NCBI GenBank assembly: GCA_016839845.1
Contig: JAEOTL010000259.1
Location: forward strand, 1-5,636
Length of the DNA stretch: 5,636 nucleotides
Reading direction: 5' to 3'
Source of the DNA: Promethearchaeota archaeon
GTDB taxonomy: Archaea > Asgardarchaeota > Lokiarchaeia > Sigynarchaeales > SOKP01
Below are positions 1 through 4,956 of this stretch, one piece after another. Numbering within the stretch: position 1 is the first letter of the stretch; the number at the start of each line of letters is the position of its first letter. Both the position numbers and the translations under genes were made by a program. Below the pieces are notes generated by a model. That model was not told the origin of the DNA. It did no database searches and saw only the letters and a list, made by a program, of their open reading frames with translations.

Positions 1-10
1 CACCTTTTAA
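1..10 (-). promoter_or_regulatory. Ribosome-binding site for an off-window gene downstream of rpo7
   Basis: Read on the minus strand, the first ten bases contain AAAAGGTG, a Shine-Dalgarno-like element about 20 nt after the rpo7 stop codon and directly at the window edge. It implies a co-transcribed gene starting just outside. In many archaea the gene after rpo7 is rpoE2 (the Spt4 homologue), so that is the likeliest neighbour, but none of its coding sequence is visible here. Confidence 0.4.
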
Positions 11-27
11 AGGATAATTTGTTTAAT

Positions 28-627
28 CTAAACTTCCTCTTCTTCTTCACTCACATCTTCTGGTTCTGCTTGTTGTTCGGCAAATTCATCTTCCAGATCA
101 TTCTCAATCCATTCTTCCTTACCCAAAAATTTCTGACGCATCGTTAATCCAAGTTTTCCACTTCTACCAGTACCTAGTGATACCGCGATTATTTTTGCTC
201 TCACTTGATCATTAACCTCCAAAATTTTTCCCGTTTCTTTTCCAATAAATCGATTCCCGACTTGTTCATAGGAGATATAATCATCGCAAATCTGAGATAC
301 ATGAACCAGACCATCTAACGGTCCTAGCCGTATGAAAGATCCAAAATCGACAATTTCTACCACTGTTCCCTCGACCACTTCTGAGACTGTTGGCTTGAAT
401 GTAAGAATAGTAAATTCAACCTCATGAAACGTGTTAGCATTACCAGGTATAATAATACCCTTTCCAACACTAAGCACATCTACGACAGCAATTATAAATC
501 CATAATCCCGAGTGATAATACCTTCATAATCTTCACTTAGAATTATTCTGGCGCTCACAGTCTTTTCCTGATCAAATAAGAATGGAGGAATCTCAATCTT
601 TCCTTCAATTGTAAACAGTTTAAACAT
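28..627 (-). CDS. rpo7: DNA-directed RNA polymerase subunit Rpo7 (RpoE', Rpb7 homologue)
   Basis: Subunit of the archaeal RNA polymerase stalk. With Rpo4 it forms the heterodimer protruding near the RNA exit channel, which binds nascent RNA and helps open the promoter. The 199 residues show the expected order. An N-terminal tip domain (about 1-80) carries the IPP near residue 13, a YEG at 34-36 and the conserved GIIIPGN...FHEVEF stretch at 57-72. An S1 RNA-binding domain (about 81-165) carries VVEGTVVEIVDFGSF and GPLDGLVHVSQICDDY. It ends in the family's typical GLTMRQ...LGKEEWIE. The last 29 residues form an acidic tail (16 Asp/Glu, ending in five consecutive Glu), making the protein somewhat longer than the roughly 180-190 residues I recall for archaeal homologues. 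The ATG at 627 is in the right place for the family and has no Shine-Dalgarno, suggesting a short or absent leader. The identification is secure. Confidence 0.97.
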   Translation of the reverse strand: MFKLFTIEGKIEIPPFLFDQEKTVSARIILSEDYEGIITRDYGFIIAVVDVLSVGKGIIIPGNANTFHEVEFTILTFKPTVSEVVEGTVVEIVDFGSFIRLGPLDGLVHVSQICDDYISYEQVGNRFIGKETGKILEVNDQVRAKIIAVSLGTGRSGKLGLTMRQKFLGKEEWIENDLEDEFAEQQAEPEDVSEEEEEV

Positions 628-661
628 ATGAATATACCCGTTATAATAGCATTTAACGAAG

Positions 662-675
662 TTAAGTATTTTATG
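662..675 (-). promoter_or_regulatory. Probable TATA box of rpo7
   Basis: On the minus strand this reads CATAAAATACTTAA, an A/T-rich TATA-like element centred about 40 nt before the rpo7 ATG. Transcription starting some 25 nt downstream would leave a leader of roughly 15 nt, which agrees with the lack of a Shine-Dalgarno. It is judged by position and composition only. Confidence 0.35.
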
Positions 676-730
676 AAATGAACTAAAAAATTAATAGTTT
701 GTGGTTTTGCATTAAATTAGCTCTAATACT

Positions 731-750
731 AAAAAAAGGAAAAAAAAAAG
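731..750 (-). terminator. Poly-T terminator after the four-helix membrane protein gene
   Basis: Five bases beyond the stop codon at 755, the minus strand carries a run of nine or more T, then CC, then T again (plus strand: A7, GG, A10). Archaeal RNA polymerase terminates at oligo-T tracts without needing a hairpin. This would separate the membrane protein gene from rpo7, consistent with rpo7 having its own TATA box. Confidence 0.6.
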
Positions 751-754
751 TTAA

Positions 755-1207
755 TTAACTACGATTTTCCATAATTCCCCAAACACCCGCGAAGACCCCC
801 AACGCTCCTCCAATATAGGGGAAAATAGCCCCAACATTGGCAGAATAGTATCTCCAAAAAGTAGGGTAGAAGCCTGCGGTGCCTCCCATGTATACTATAA
901 TACCAGTAATCATCACAGCTCCACCAATAATGTATAATAGTAGAATTTCCTTATCTCTTAATTTTGAGAGAAGTCCTGAAAGTAATAATAGAGCTGTGCC
1001 AATTATAATAATCACTGTAGACACTATACCTAGGGGAAATATATCTTCATCAGCATCAATAAAACCAGGTGATCCGTCATTTACGAATAAATTCCATAAC
1101 CATGCATAAGAATTACCCAAGCCCCATGCGGGAGTGAAAATGCTCACAAGACCTAATATTCCTGCGATTACGGCAAAGAGCCATAACTTGTCTTTAAGAT
1201 TAAACAT
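755..1207 (-). CDS. Four-helix integral membrane protein, function unknown
   Basis: I do not recognise the family. The 150 residues hold four hydrophobic helices at about 7-27, 57-79, 86-107 and 124-145. The positive residues sit on the N-terminus (K5, K7), the 80-87 loop (K82, R84, K86) and the C-terminal tail (R149), which places both ends inside the cell. The first outer loop (28-56) is rich in Trp (W28, W36, W38) and ends with an acidic DADED. The second (108-123) is rich in Gly and Tyr. A tetraspan with an aromatic first extracellular loop superficially recalls claudin or PMP22-like proteins, but their Cys pair is absent and I do not claim homology. It is a single gene: its own TATA-like sequence lies upstream at about 1241-1251 and a poly-T terminator follows it. 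There is no Shine-Dalgarno before the ATG. Confidence 0.8.
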   Translation of the reverse strand: MFNLKDKLWLFAVIAGILGLVSIFTPAWGLGNSYAWLWNLFVNDGSPGFIDADEDIFPLGIVSTVIIIIGTALLLLSGLLSKLRDKEILLLYIIGGAVMITGIIVYMGGTAGFYPTFWRYYSANVGAIFPYIGGALGVFAGVWGIMENRS

Positions 1208-1386
1208 TTTTATTTCACATTTTTGAAATATAAGTTAATTGCATAAATATTCGTTCTTTCTCTTAATAATTTTTATTGTTTCACTTACTAATCTGTAAAA
1301 TCTATAAAGGAATATTATCAGATATTTGCAAACCTATTAGGGATAAAAAAAATTATTTAATTAAGCAAAAAAGAAATTGATGATAA
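1208..1386. promoter_or_regulatory. Divergent promoter region between the two membrane-protein units
   Basis: This 179-nt A/T-rich stretch has no supported ORF. On the minus strand, a TATA-like AATATTTATGC (about 1241-1251) suits the four-helix gene with a leader of some 15 nt. On the plus strand, an A/T block at 1347-1362 (AAAAATTATTTAATTA) lies about 30 nt before the ATG at 1387, the spacing of a leaderless archaeal transcript. No operator-like symmetry stands out. Confidence 0.4.
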
Positions 1387-1773
1387 ATGCCTGAAATTAA
1401 TAATATTAACCAAATAGACAGAACTAATTGTCTAGACAGAACCATTATTCACAAAAGTTTTATCTTCTGGATAAAAGTCATTTTTGGTTTAGTGGGGGGG
1501 ATTTTTTATTATTTTTTACTCCGATATTTATTCCATATTGGATTCTTCAGAGTGTATTATCTTTTTCGTGGTCTGTTAATTGTAAGTATTCTCCTGACAT
1601 ACCTTTTTCTGATTAACGGTATAATTGGCTTCATTATTTATCAGCTTAAAAGAAAAAAGAGTAAATTAGTCCCTGATGATATAAGTATTTGGAGATTTTC
1701 CTTACGTTTTACAGCGATATTTTTTATCGTTTTTTTGCTAAGTGCAAGTATTACATTATATATTGGGATTTAA
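1387..1773 (+). CDS. Small three-helix membrane protein paired with the arylsulfotransferase-like gene
   Basis: This is an unrecognised 128-residue protein with hydrophobic helices at about 27-49, 60-85 and 105-127. The polar N-terminus (Asn- and Asp-rich, with a Cys at 15) and the strongly basic loop at 87-93 (KRKKSK) should face the cytoplasm, so the C-terminus would end outside. The stop codon is only 24 nt before the following ATG and no TATA box lies between, so it probably shares a transcript with the propeller protein at 1798 and may be its membrane partner. There is no Shine-Dalgarno, and the A/T block about 30 nt upstream suggests a leaderless mRNA. A run of seven G at 1494-1500, within codons 36-38, is striking in such an AT-rich gene and prone to sequencing or replication slippage. 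The frame is open through it, and the helix pattern supports the reading used here. Confidence 0.7.
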   Translation: MPEINNINQIDRTNCLDRTIIHKSFIFWIKVIFGLVGGIFYYFLLRYLFHIGFFRVYYLFRGLLIVSILLTYLFLINGIIGFIIYQLKRKKSKLVPDDISIWRFSLRFTAIFFIVFLLSASITLYIGI

Positions 1774-1797
1774 TGAGATTAAACAAAAAGATTAATT

Positions 1798-3033
1798 ATG
1801 AGAGTATTAAGGAAAAAAGCTTTCTTGGGATTAATTTTAATAATTGTGGGATTATCAATTTTTTTTTACGGTATTTTTCCTAACTTTGCTGTTATCAACA
1901 ATCCTTTAGACGTAGATTATATTTCAGAGGGAAAATATACAGGTAATTATTTAATATCTCCTACGTGGGGGGATGCCGTTATTGTCAATGATTTCGGAGA
2001 TATTATATGGCAGAGTGGTAAAGGGGAGTTTTTCCTTCATGATAGTGATTTTTTATCTCATAAAAATGGTACTATCCTTATGGGGGATGCTACAAATAAT
2101 AGAGTGATTGAAGTAGGAATTGATAATAGTGAAAATGTTATTTGGAGCTGGGAGGCTAGAAATAACGATGATATTAATTGGTCTGAATTTAGCGCTGCTC
2201 AGGGGTGGGAGGATTTATCTTTTTTGGAAGAAAAATATCCAATGTTAAGTTCATGGACTCATTTAAATGATGTTGATTTTATCAACGGTTCTCGTTTTGG
2301 CAGGAATTATGATTCGGTCTTAATCTCACTAAGAAATCTTAATTTAGTAATCGAAGTTAATTACAGCGAAACTAAAGAAATTTTATGGTCATATGGGAAT
2401 CCAAATAATTCAACAATTCTTAATCAACAGCATAATCCCGATCAATACGAAAATGGCAATATTGTAATATGCGATACGGGTAATAATAGAATCATAGAAG
2501 TGAATAAAACAACAAATGAAGTTGTATGGGAATTAAAATTAGAATTCCCCTATGGAAAATTAAGAATTGCACGAGACTGTGATGATATTGGAAATGGATT
2601 GAGATTAATTACAGATTCTGGGAATAATCGATTATTAATCTATGACATGAATTCAGGTAAAATTATAAAAGAAATAAAGTCATTGCTTTTTGGAAATCCT
2701 TATGATGCAGATTTATTAGAGAATGGTAATATCCTGGTAAGTAGTTCTGTTAAAGATCTTATATTAATCGTTGATTATGAGACGGGATTAGTTATTAAAG
2801 TGATTGGGTTTCCCTATAAATGGATTGTCCCATATTCTCTTATTTTTCTTGTACTTGGATACTTTTCAATAAAACTGTTCCAAGCATTAAAGTCTAGTTC
2901 TAAAAAGAAGATAAGAAAAATCTTCGATTTTCAAGTGTATAGACAAATCATATATATAATATGTGGTATTTTGGTATTCTATTTTTTAGATACAATTTTA
3001 TCATTCCTATGGTTATTTACCTTTACTGGTTAA
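1798..3033 (+). CDS. Membrane-anchored arylsulfotransferase (ASST)-like beta-propeller protein
   Basis: The 411 residues resemble the ASST family, PAPS-independent enzymes that move sulfate between phenolic compounds through a sulfohistidine. ASST-like signatures appear in order: LHDSDF (H81), WTHLNDVDF (H155), LISLRN (R179) and QQHNPDQYENGNI (H212). These plausibly match the three His and one Arg of the E. coli ASST active site as I remember it. Propeller blades are visible as NHL-like repeats: GDATNNRVIEV (96-106), CDTGNNRIIEV (225-235) and TDSGNNRLLIY (272-282). An N-terminal anchor (about 8-27, preceded by basic MRVLRKK) and two C-terminal helices (about 343-362 and 383-408), with a basic loop KSSSKKKIRK between them, put the propeller outside the cell. 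Upstream in-frame stops at 1774 and 1780 fix the ATG. The substrate is unknown, and a purely structural propeller is possible. A three-helix membrane protein gene lies 24 nt upstream. Confidence 0.75.
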   Translation: MRVLRKKAFLGLILIIVGLSIFFYGIFPNFAVINNPLDVDYISEGKYTGNYLISPTWGDAVIVNDFGDIIWQSGKGEFFLHDSDFLSHKNGTILMGDATNNRVIEVGIDNSENVIWSWEARNNDDINWSEFSAAQGWEDLSFLEEKYPMLSSWTHLNDVDFINGSRFGRNYDSVLISLRNLNLVIEVNYSETKEILWSYGNPNNSTILNQQHNPDQYENGNIVICDTGNNRIIEVNKTTNEVVWELKLEFPYGKLRIARDCDDIGNGLRLITDSGNNRLLIYDMNSGKIIKEIKSLLFGNPYDADLLENGNILVSSSVKDLILIVDYETGLVIKVIGFPYKWIVPYSLIFLVLGYFSIKLFQALKSSSKKKIRKIFDFQVYRQIIYIICGILVFYFLDTILSFLWLFTFTG

Positions 3034-3065
3034 TACTCGAAGTAATGAAATTCTGATAAGAGGAC

Positions 3066-3079
3066 ATCTTTTAAAAGAT
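3066..3079. repeat. 14-bp perfect palindrome in the ASST-like/ADH synthase spacer
   Basis: ATCTTTTAAAAGAT is perfectly self-complementary. It lies 33 nt after the ASST-like stop codon and about 12 nt upstream of the ADH synthase TATA box. It could be an operator or the foot of a termination signal, because T6 runs follow at 3104-3109 and 3117-3122. Short A/T palindromes arise readily in AT-rich DNA, so the functional claim is weak. Confidence 0.35.
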
Positions 3080-3088
3080 AGCTTTATT

Positions 3089-3102
3089 TTCATATAATAA
3101 CA
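3089..3102 (+). promoter_or_regulatory. Probable TATA box of the ADH synthase gene
   Basis: TTCATATAATAACA contains a good archaeal TATA core (CATATAATAA, 3091-3100). A start point about 25 nt downstream, near 3120, would give a leader of around 50 nt. That leader carries the strong Shine-Dalgarno at 3153-3161. Confidence 0.45.
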
Positions 3103-3152
3103 ATTTTTTAAAATCATTTTTTGACTCAGTGATTTTCTTAAGCTGATTTACA

Positions 3153-3161
3153 GTAGGAGGT
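3153..3161 (+). promoter_or_regulatory. Shine-Dalgarno that fixes the TTG start of ADH synthase
   Basis: GTAGGAGGT is a near-consensus Shine-Dalgarno. It leaves about 11 nt to the TTG at 3172. An in-frame stop (TAG, 3154-3156) inside the element excludes any earlier start, and the protein read from TTG begins exactly where the family begins. Confidence 0.75.
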
Positions 3162-3171
3162 TAAACTTAAA

Positions 3172-3975
3172 TTGTCTGGCTTTATTGGAAAGCAAATTCG
3201 ATTAGAGAGAATAATTAATAGGGAGACAAAAAGGACCATCATTATTCCTATGGATCATGGACTTACTTTGGGACCCATAAAAGGAATAGATGATGATTTA
3301 GGAGGTATGGTTAATAAAATAGCTATGGGTGGAGCTAATGCGATTTTGGGCCATGTAGGAATCCCATTATACGCACATAGAGGGTACGGCCCGGATATAG
3401 GTTTAATTTTACACTTATCAGGCTCAACTTCATTAAGCCCCGATTCAAATTATAAAGTATTAGTCAACACAGTCTTAGAAGCGGTTAAATTTGGGGCGGA
3501 CGGTGTATCGATTCATATTAATGTTGGTACAAAGTCAGATCCCGAGATGCTTGAAATATTAGGAAACGTTTCAAGAGAATGTAGAGACCTCGGTATGCCA
3601 CTTATTGCTATGATGTACCCCAGAGGGGAAAACATTGAAAATGAACAAGATGTAGAAGTTGTGAAGATCGCAGCAAGAGTAGCTGCTGAGTTAGGGGCTG
3701 ATATTGTAAAAACGAATTGGACGGGAGACCCTGATTCTTTCAAAGAAGTAGTTAAGGGGTGCATGGCGCCTGTAATAATAGCCGGGGGAGAAAAAGGAGG
3801 GATTAGGGAAATTCTACAAATAACCAAGGAATCGATAGACGTAGGAGGGGCTGGAGTAGCATTTGGTCGAAATGTATTCCAAGCAGAAGATCCAACAAAA
3901 TTCGTAAGAGCTTTATATTTGATTGTCCAAAAAGAATATCAAGTTGATGAGACAATTGAGGAGTTAAATCTATAA
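3172..3975 (+). CDS. aroA': 2-amino-3,7-dideoxy-D-threo-hept-6-ulosonate synthase (DhnA-type class I aldolase)
   Basis: This is the first enzyme of the archaeal alternative shikimate route. It condenses a 6-deoxy-5-ketofructose 1-phosphate-derived unit with aspartate semialdehyde to ADH, which AroB' (dehydroquinate synthase II) then converts to 3-dehydroquinate. The 267 residues form a TIM-barrel aldolase. IIIPMDHGLTLGPIKGI (24-39) includes D28. MMYPRGEN (147-154) includes Y149. ADIVKTNWTGD (176-186) contains K180, the expected Schiff-base lysine. GGAGVAFGRNVFQ (225-237) is the C-terminal phosphate loop. MDHG followed by GPIKGID favours ADH synthase over the related archaeal class I fructose-bisphosphate aldolase, although that activity cannot be excluded from sequence. 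Oddities are the TTG start and an AGGEK (204-208) where I recall AGGPK being usual. No other shikimate gene is in the window, so it appears separated from its usual partner aroB'. It converges on the YCII gene, 30 nt away. Confidence 0.88.
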   Translation: MSGFIGKQIRLERIINRETKRTIIIPMDHGLTLGPIKGIDDDLGGMVNKIAMGGANAILGHVGIPLYAHRGYGPDIGLILHLSGSTSLSPDSNYKVLVNTVLEAVKFGADGVSIHINVGTKSDPEMLEILGNVSRECRDLGMPLIAMMYPRGENIENEQDVEVVKIAARVAAELGADIVKTNWTGDPDSFKEVVKGCMAPVIIAGGEKGGIREILQITKESIDVGGAGVAFGRNVFQAEDPTKFVRALYLIVQKEYQVDETIEELNL

Positions 3976-4005
3976 TTATTTTCAATACATCAAAAATTAT
4001 TTCAT

Positions 4006-4314
4006 TCAATCTCTTGTTAATGATAATCGAATGGGACGGAAATCATCAATTATTTGGATACCATTTTTAACCGAGGGATCACTTTCAAGTAGCTGCTTTG
4101 CCTCTTCTTCTGTTTCTGTTTCCAAGATGATTACACCAAAAGGATCTTCAGTTATTAATGTAGGACCTGCTAGATATAATTTTTTTATATCAAGTAGTTT
4201 CTTCAAATAACTAAAATGATCGTTCATTATTTTTTCTTCGTTGACGTTTGGATTTGTAAGAAAATCCTTTCGATAAGGTCGAATTATTCCAAGAAAATGT
4301 TGCTTTACCGCCAT
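4006..4314 (-). CDS. YCII-family (YciI-like) protein
   Basis: A 102-residue protein with the YCII fold pattern, a small ferredoxin-like alpha/beta barrel related to the dimeric alpha-beta barrel enzymes. The pattern visible is a first strand (HFLGIIRPYR), then H33 in NDHFSYLKKL, a second strand with LYLAGPTL (46-53), FGVIILETETEEEAKQLLESDPSVKNG (59-85), and a final strand with FRPIRLS. H33 and D79 correspond to the conserved His-Asp pair proposed as catalytic in YciI proteins. The substrate is unknown for most members, so I give no specific reaction. The ATG at 4314 has no Shine-Dalgarno. A TATA-like TTATTTATT (minus strand, about 4335-4343) centred some 26 nt upstream fits a leaderless message. 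It shares the upstream region with a small membrane peptide gene and converges with ADH synthase, with T-rich DNA between but no clear terminator. Confidence 0.85.
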   Translation of the reverse strand: MAVKQHFLGIIRPYRKDFLTNPNVNEEKIMNDHFSYLKKLLDIKKLYLAGPTLITEDPFGVIILETETEEEAKQLLESDPSVKNGIQIIDDFRPIRLSLTRD

Positions 4315-4366
4315 AATAAATAAATTGGTTGTTACAATAAATAACTTAAAATTTTACTTTTGGAAA

Positions 4367-4386
4367 AATATATATTAATATATATT
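4367..4386. repeat. 20-bp perfect A/T palindrome
   Basis: The sequence is symmetric about 4376/4377 (AATATATATT and its complement), with no mismatch in ten base pairs. It lies midway between the YCII start codon and the plus-strand BRE/TATA promoter. That placement would suit a dimeric regulator binding both promoters, or simply an easily melted A/T block. Confidence 0.4.
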
Positions 4387-4429
4387 CTATTTGATTTGAA
4401 AAATAAACTGTCGTTTTAGAGGTTATAAT

Positions 4430-4446
4430 CGAAACTTTTAAATATA
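4430..4446 (+). promoter_or_regulatory. BRE/TATA promoter of the 34-residue membrane peptide
   Basis: CGAAAC directly followed by TTTTAAATATA matches the archaeal arrangement of a purine-rich BRE next to a TATA box, and it is the best promoter in the window. Transcription about 25 nt downstream (near 4467-4470) would leave a leader of about 40 nt containing AAGGGTGA at 4488-4495. A second TATA-like TTTATATACA at 4451-4460 could also serve. Confidence 0.55.
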
Positions 4447-4487
4447 TACTTTTATATACACTAATTGAGGTAGTTGTATTAATAACG

Positions 4488-4495
4488 AAGGGTGA
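4488..4495 (+). promoter_or_regulatory. Shine-Dalgarno of the 34-residue ORF
   Basis: AAGGGTGA contains the anti-Shine-Dalgarno complement GGTGA and ends 13 nt before the ATG at 4509. The GTG inside it (4492) meets a stop after six codons, so that codon is not a useful alternative start. Confidence 0.5.
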
Positions 4496-4508
4496 AAATT
4501 ACCGAAAA

Positions 4509-4613
4509 ATGACTGTTAAACAAGTTTATGAAATTTTTATGGCGATTCTAGGAATTTCAAGTTTAGCCGCTCTCTGTTTCCTTTTACTCCTCATTGCTGG
4601 AATATTCGCTTAG
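4509..4613 (+). CDS. 34-residue single-helix membrane peptide, function unknown
   Basis: MTVKQVYEIF is followed by an uninterrupted hydrophobic segment (about 10-33), giving one transmembrane helix with a short basic/polar N-terminus that should stay in the cytoplasm. Three things support a real gene: the BRE/TATA promoter at 4430-4446, the AAGGGTGA element at 4488-4495, and a GC content of about 36% against about 18% for the flanking upstream DNA. The helix contains one Cys (residue 23) and a small-residue pattern (AILGISSLAAL) that could pack against other helices. I know no family for it. It does not look like Sec61-beta, and it is too short for certain assignment to any small subunit. Possible roles are an accessory subunit of a membrane complex or a regulatory micropeptide. 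No neighbour on the same strand hints at a partner. Confidence 0.55.
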   Translation: MTVKQVYEIFMAILGISSLAALCFLLLLIAGIFA

Positions 4614-4629
4614 TACAGTGAGCTAATGA

Positions 4630-4658
4630 ACCTTGTAAGGAAGGATATAAAACAAGGT
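4630..4658 (+). terminator. Possible stem-loop after the membrane peptide gene
   Basis: ACCTTGT (4630-4636) and ACAAGGT (4652-4658) can pair over seven base pairs around a 15-nt loop, 17 nt after the peptide's stop codon. No T-run follows on the plus strand, so it is not a classical terminator. It might stabilise the 3' end of a short message. Confidence 0.25.
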
Positions 4659-4680
4659 AAATTAATAGGCTCTAAAAATT

Positions 4681-4902
4681 CTAACTTTTCTGTGAGAATT
4701 CTTGACATAAAATACTCTGGTATAGTGAATCTCTCTTTTTGAAAGGGATTTTTTCGTTACCAGAATAAATATATTCAGTTTTACAGTTTTTGAAAAAATG
4801 GGAAAATGGAATTATGATTTTATCTAGATTAATTGACTCCTCTTTAGGCTCCTTGTATATAAAGATAGTGATGTTTTCCTTTTCTAATATTTGAGAGCTC
4901 AT
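4681..4902 (-). CDS. Small orphan protein of 73 residues
   Basis: I do not recognise this protein. It is soluble in character, rich in Lys, Glu, Ile and Phe, with two Cys (40 and 66). It starts MSSQILEKENITIFIYKEP, which looks like a beta strand flanked by charge, and ends with a polar FSQKS. The start at 4902 is supported by a minus-strand GAGG (4913-4916), 10 nt upstream, and by a clear TATA box (TTTATATTTATAAC, 4953-4966) at suitable distance. There is no detectable domain, so it may be a fast-evolving lineage-specific gene. A chance ORF cannot be excluded, since long A/T-rich ORFs of this size do occur, but promoter plus Shine-Dalgarno tips the balance. Its 3' end overlaps a weaker plus-strand ORF at 4626-4742. 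Confidence 0.5.
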   Translation of the reverse strand: MSSQILEKENITIFIYKEPKEESINLDKIIIPFSHFFKNCKTEYIYSGNEKIPFKKRDSLYQSILCQEFSQKS

Positions 4903-4932
4903 AATTTCATTATCCTCATAAAACTGTAATTT

Positions 4933-4956
4933 ATCTAAAGTTACAATCTAAAGTTA
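4933..4956. repeat. Tandem 11-nt direct repeat in the orphan gene promoter
   Basis: ATCTAAAGTTA occurs at 4933-4943 and again at 4946-4956, a 13-nt period. The repeat lies next to and partly under the minus-strand TATA box (4953-4966), over the expected transcription start of the 73-residue ORF. Binding there by a regulator would block initiation. It may instead be a simple local duplication. Confidence 0.55.

Larger units (their letters stand above)
4315..4508. promoter_or_regulatory. AT-rich divergent promoter region with a 20-bp palindrome
   Basis: This 194-nt non-coding stretch is about 18% GC over 4321-4480 by hand count. It contains the YCII promoter on the minus strand (about 4335-4343), a perfect 20-bp palindrome of alternating A/T at 4367-4386, and a strong plus-strand promoter at 4430-4446. 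It ends in an AAGGGTGA Shine-Dalgarno at 4488-4495. No larger ORF fits here. Confidence 0.5.

Noticed and set aside
879..1109. Plus-strand ORF of 76 residues inside the four-helix gene
   Set aside because: It is opposite a well-formed membrane protein with coherent helices and topology. Its own product is low in structure and has no promoter or ribosome-binding site.
1428..1616. 62-residue ORF in another frame of the three-helix gene
   Set aside because: It lies wholly within the longer frame and has no start signals. The longer frame has a clean three-helix pattern and a promoter at the right distance.
1689..1883. 64-residue ORF bridging the three-helix and ASST-like genes
   Set aside because: It overlaps both genes in a different frame and lacks signals. 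It is explained by AT-rich composition.
3513..4009. Minus-strand ORFs of 104 and 68 residues under ADH synthase
   Set aside because: They are antisense shadows of a securely identified conserved enzyme.
4315..4508. tRNA, other structured RNA or CRISPR array in the AT-rich spacer
   Set aside because: No cloverleaf, T-loop GGTTC, box C/D elements or regularly spaced repeats are visible. Promoter elements and a palindrome explain what is seen.
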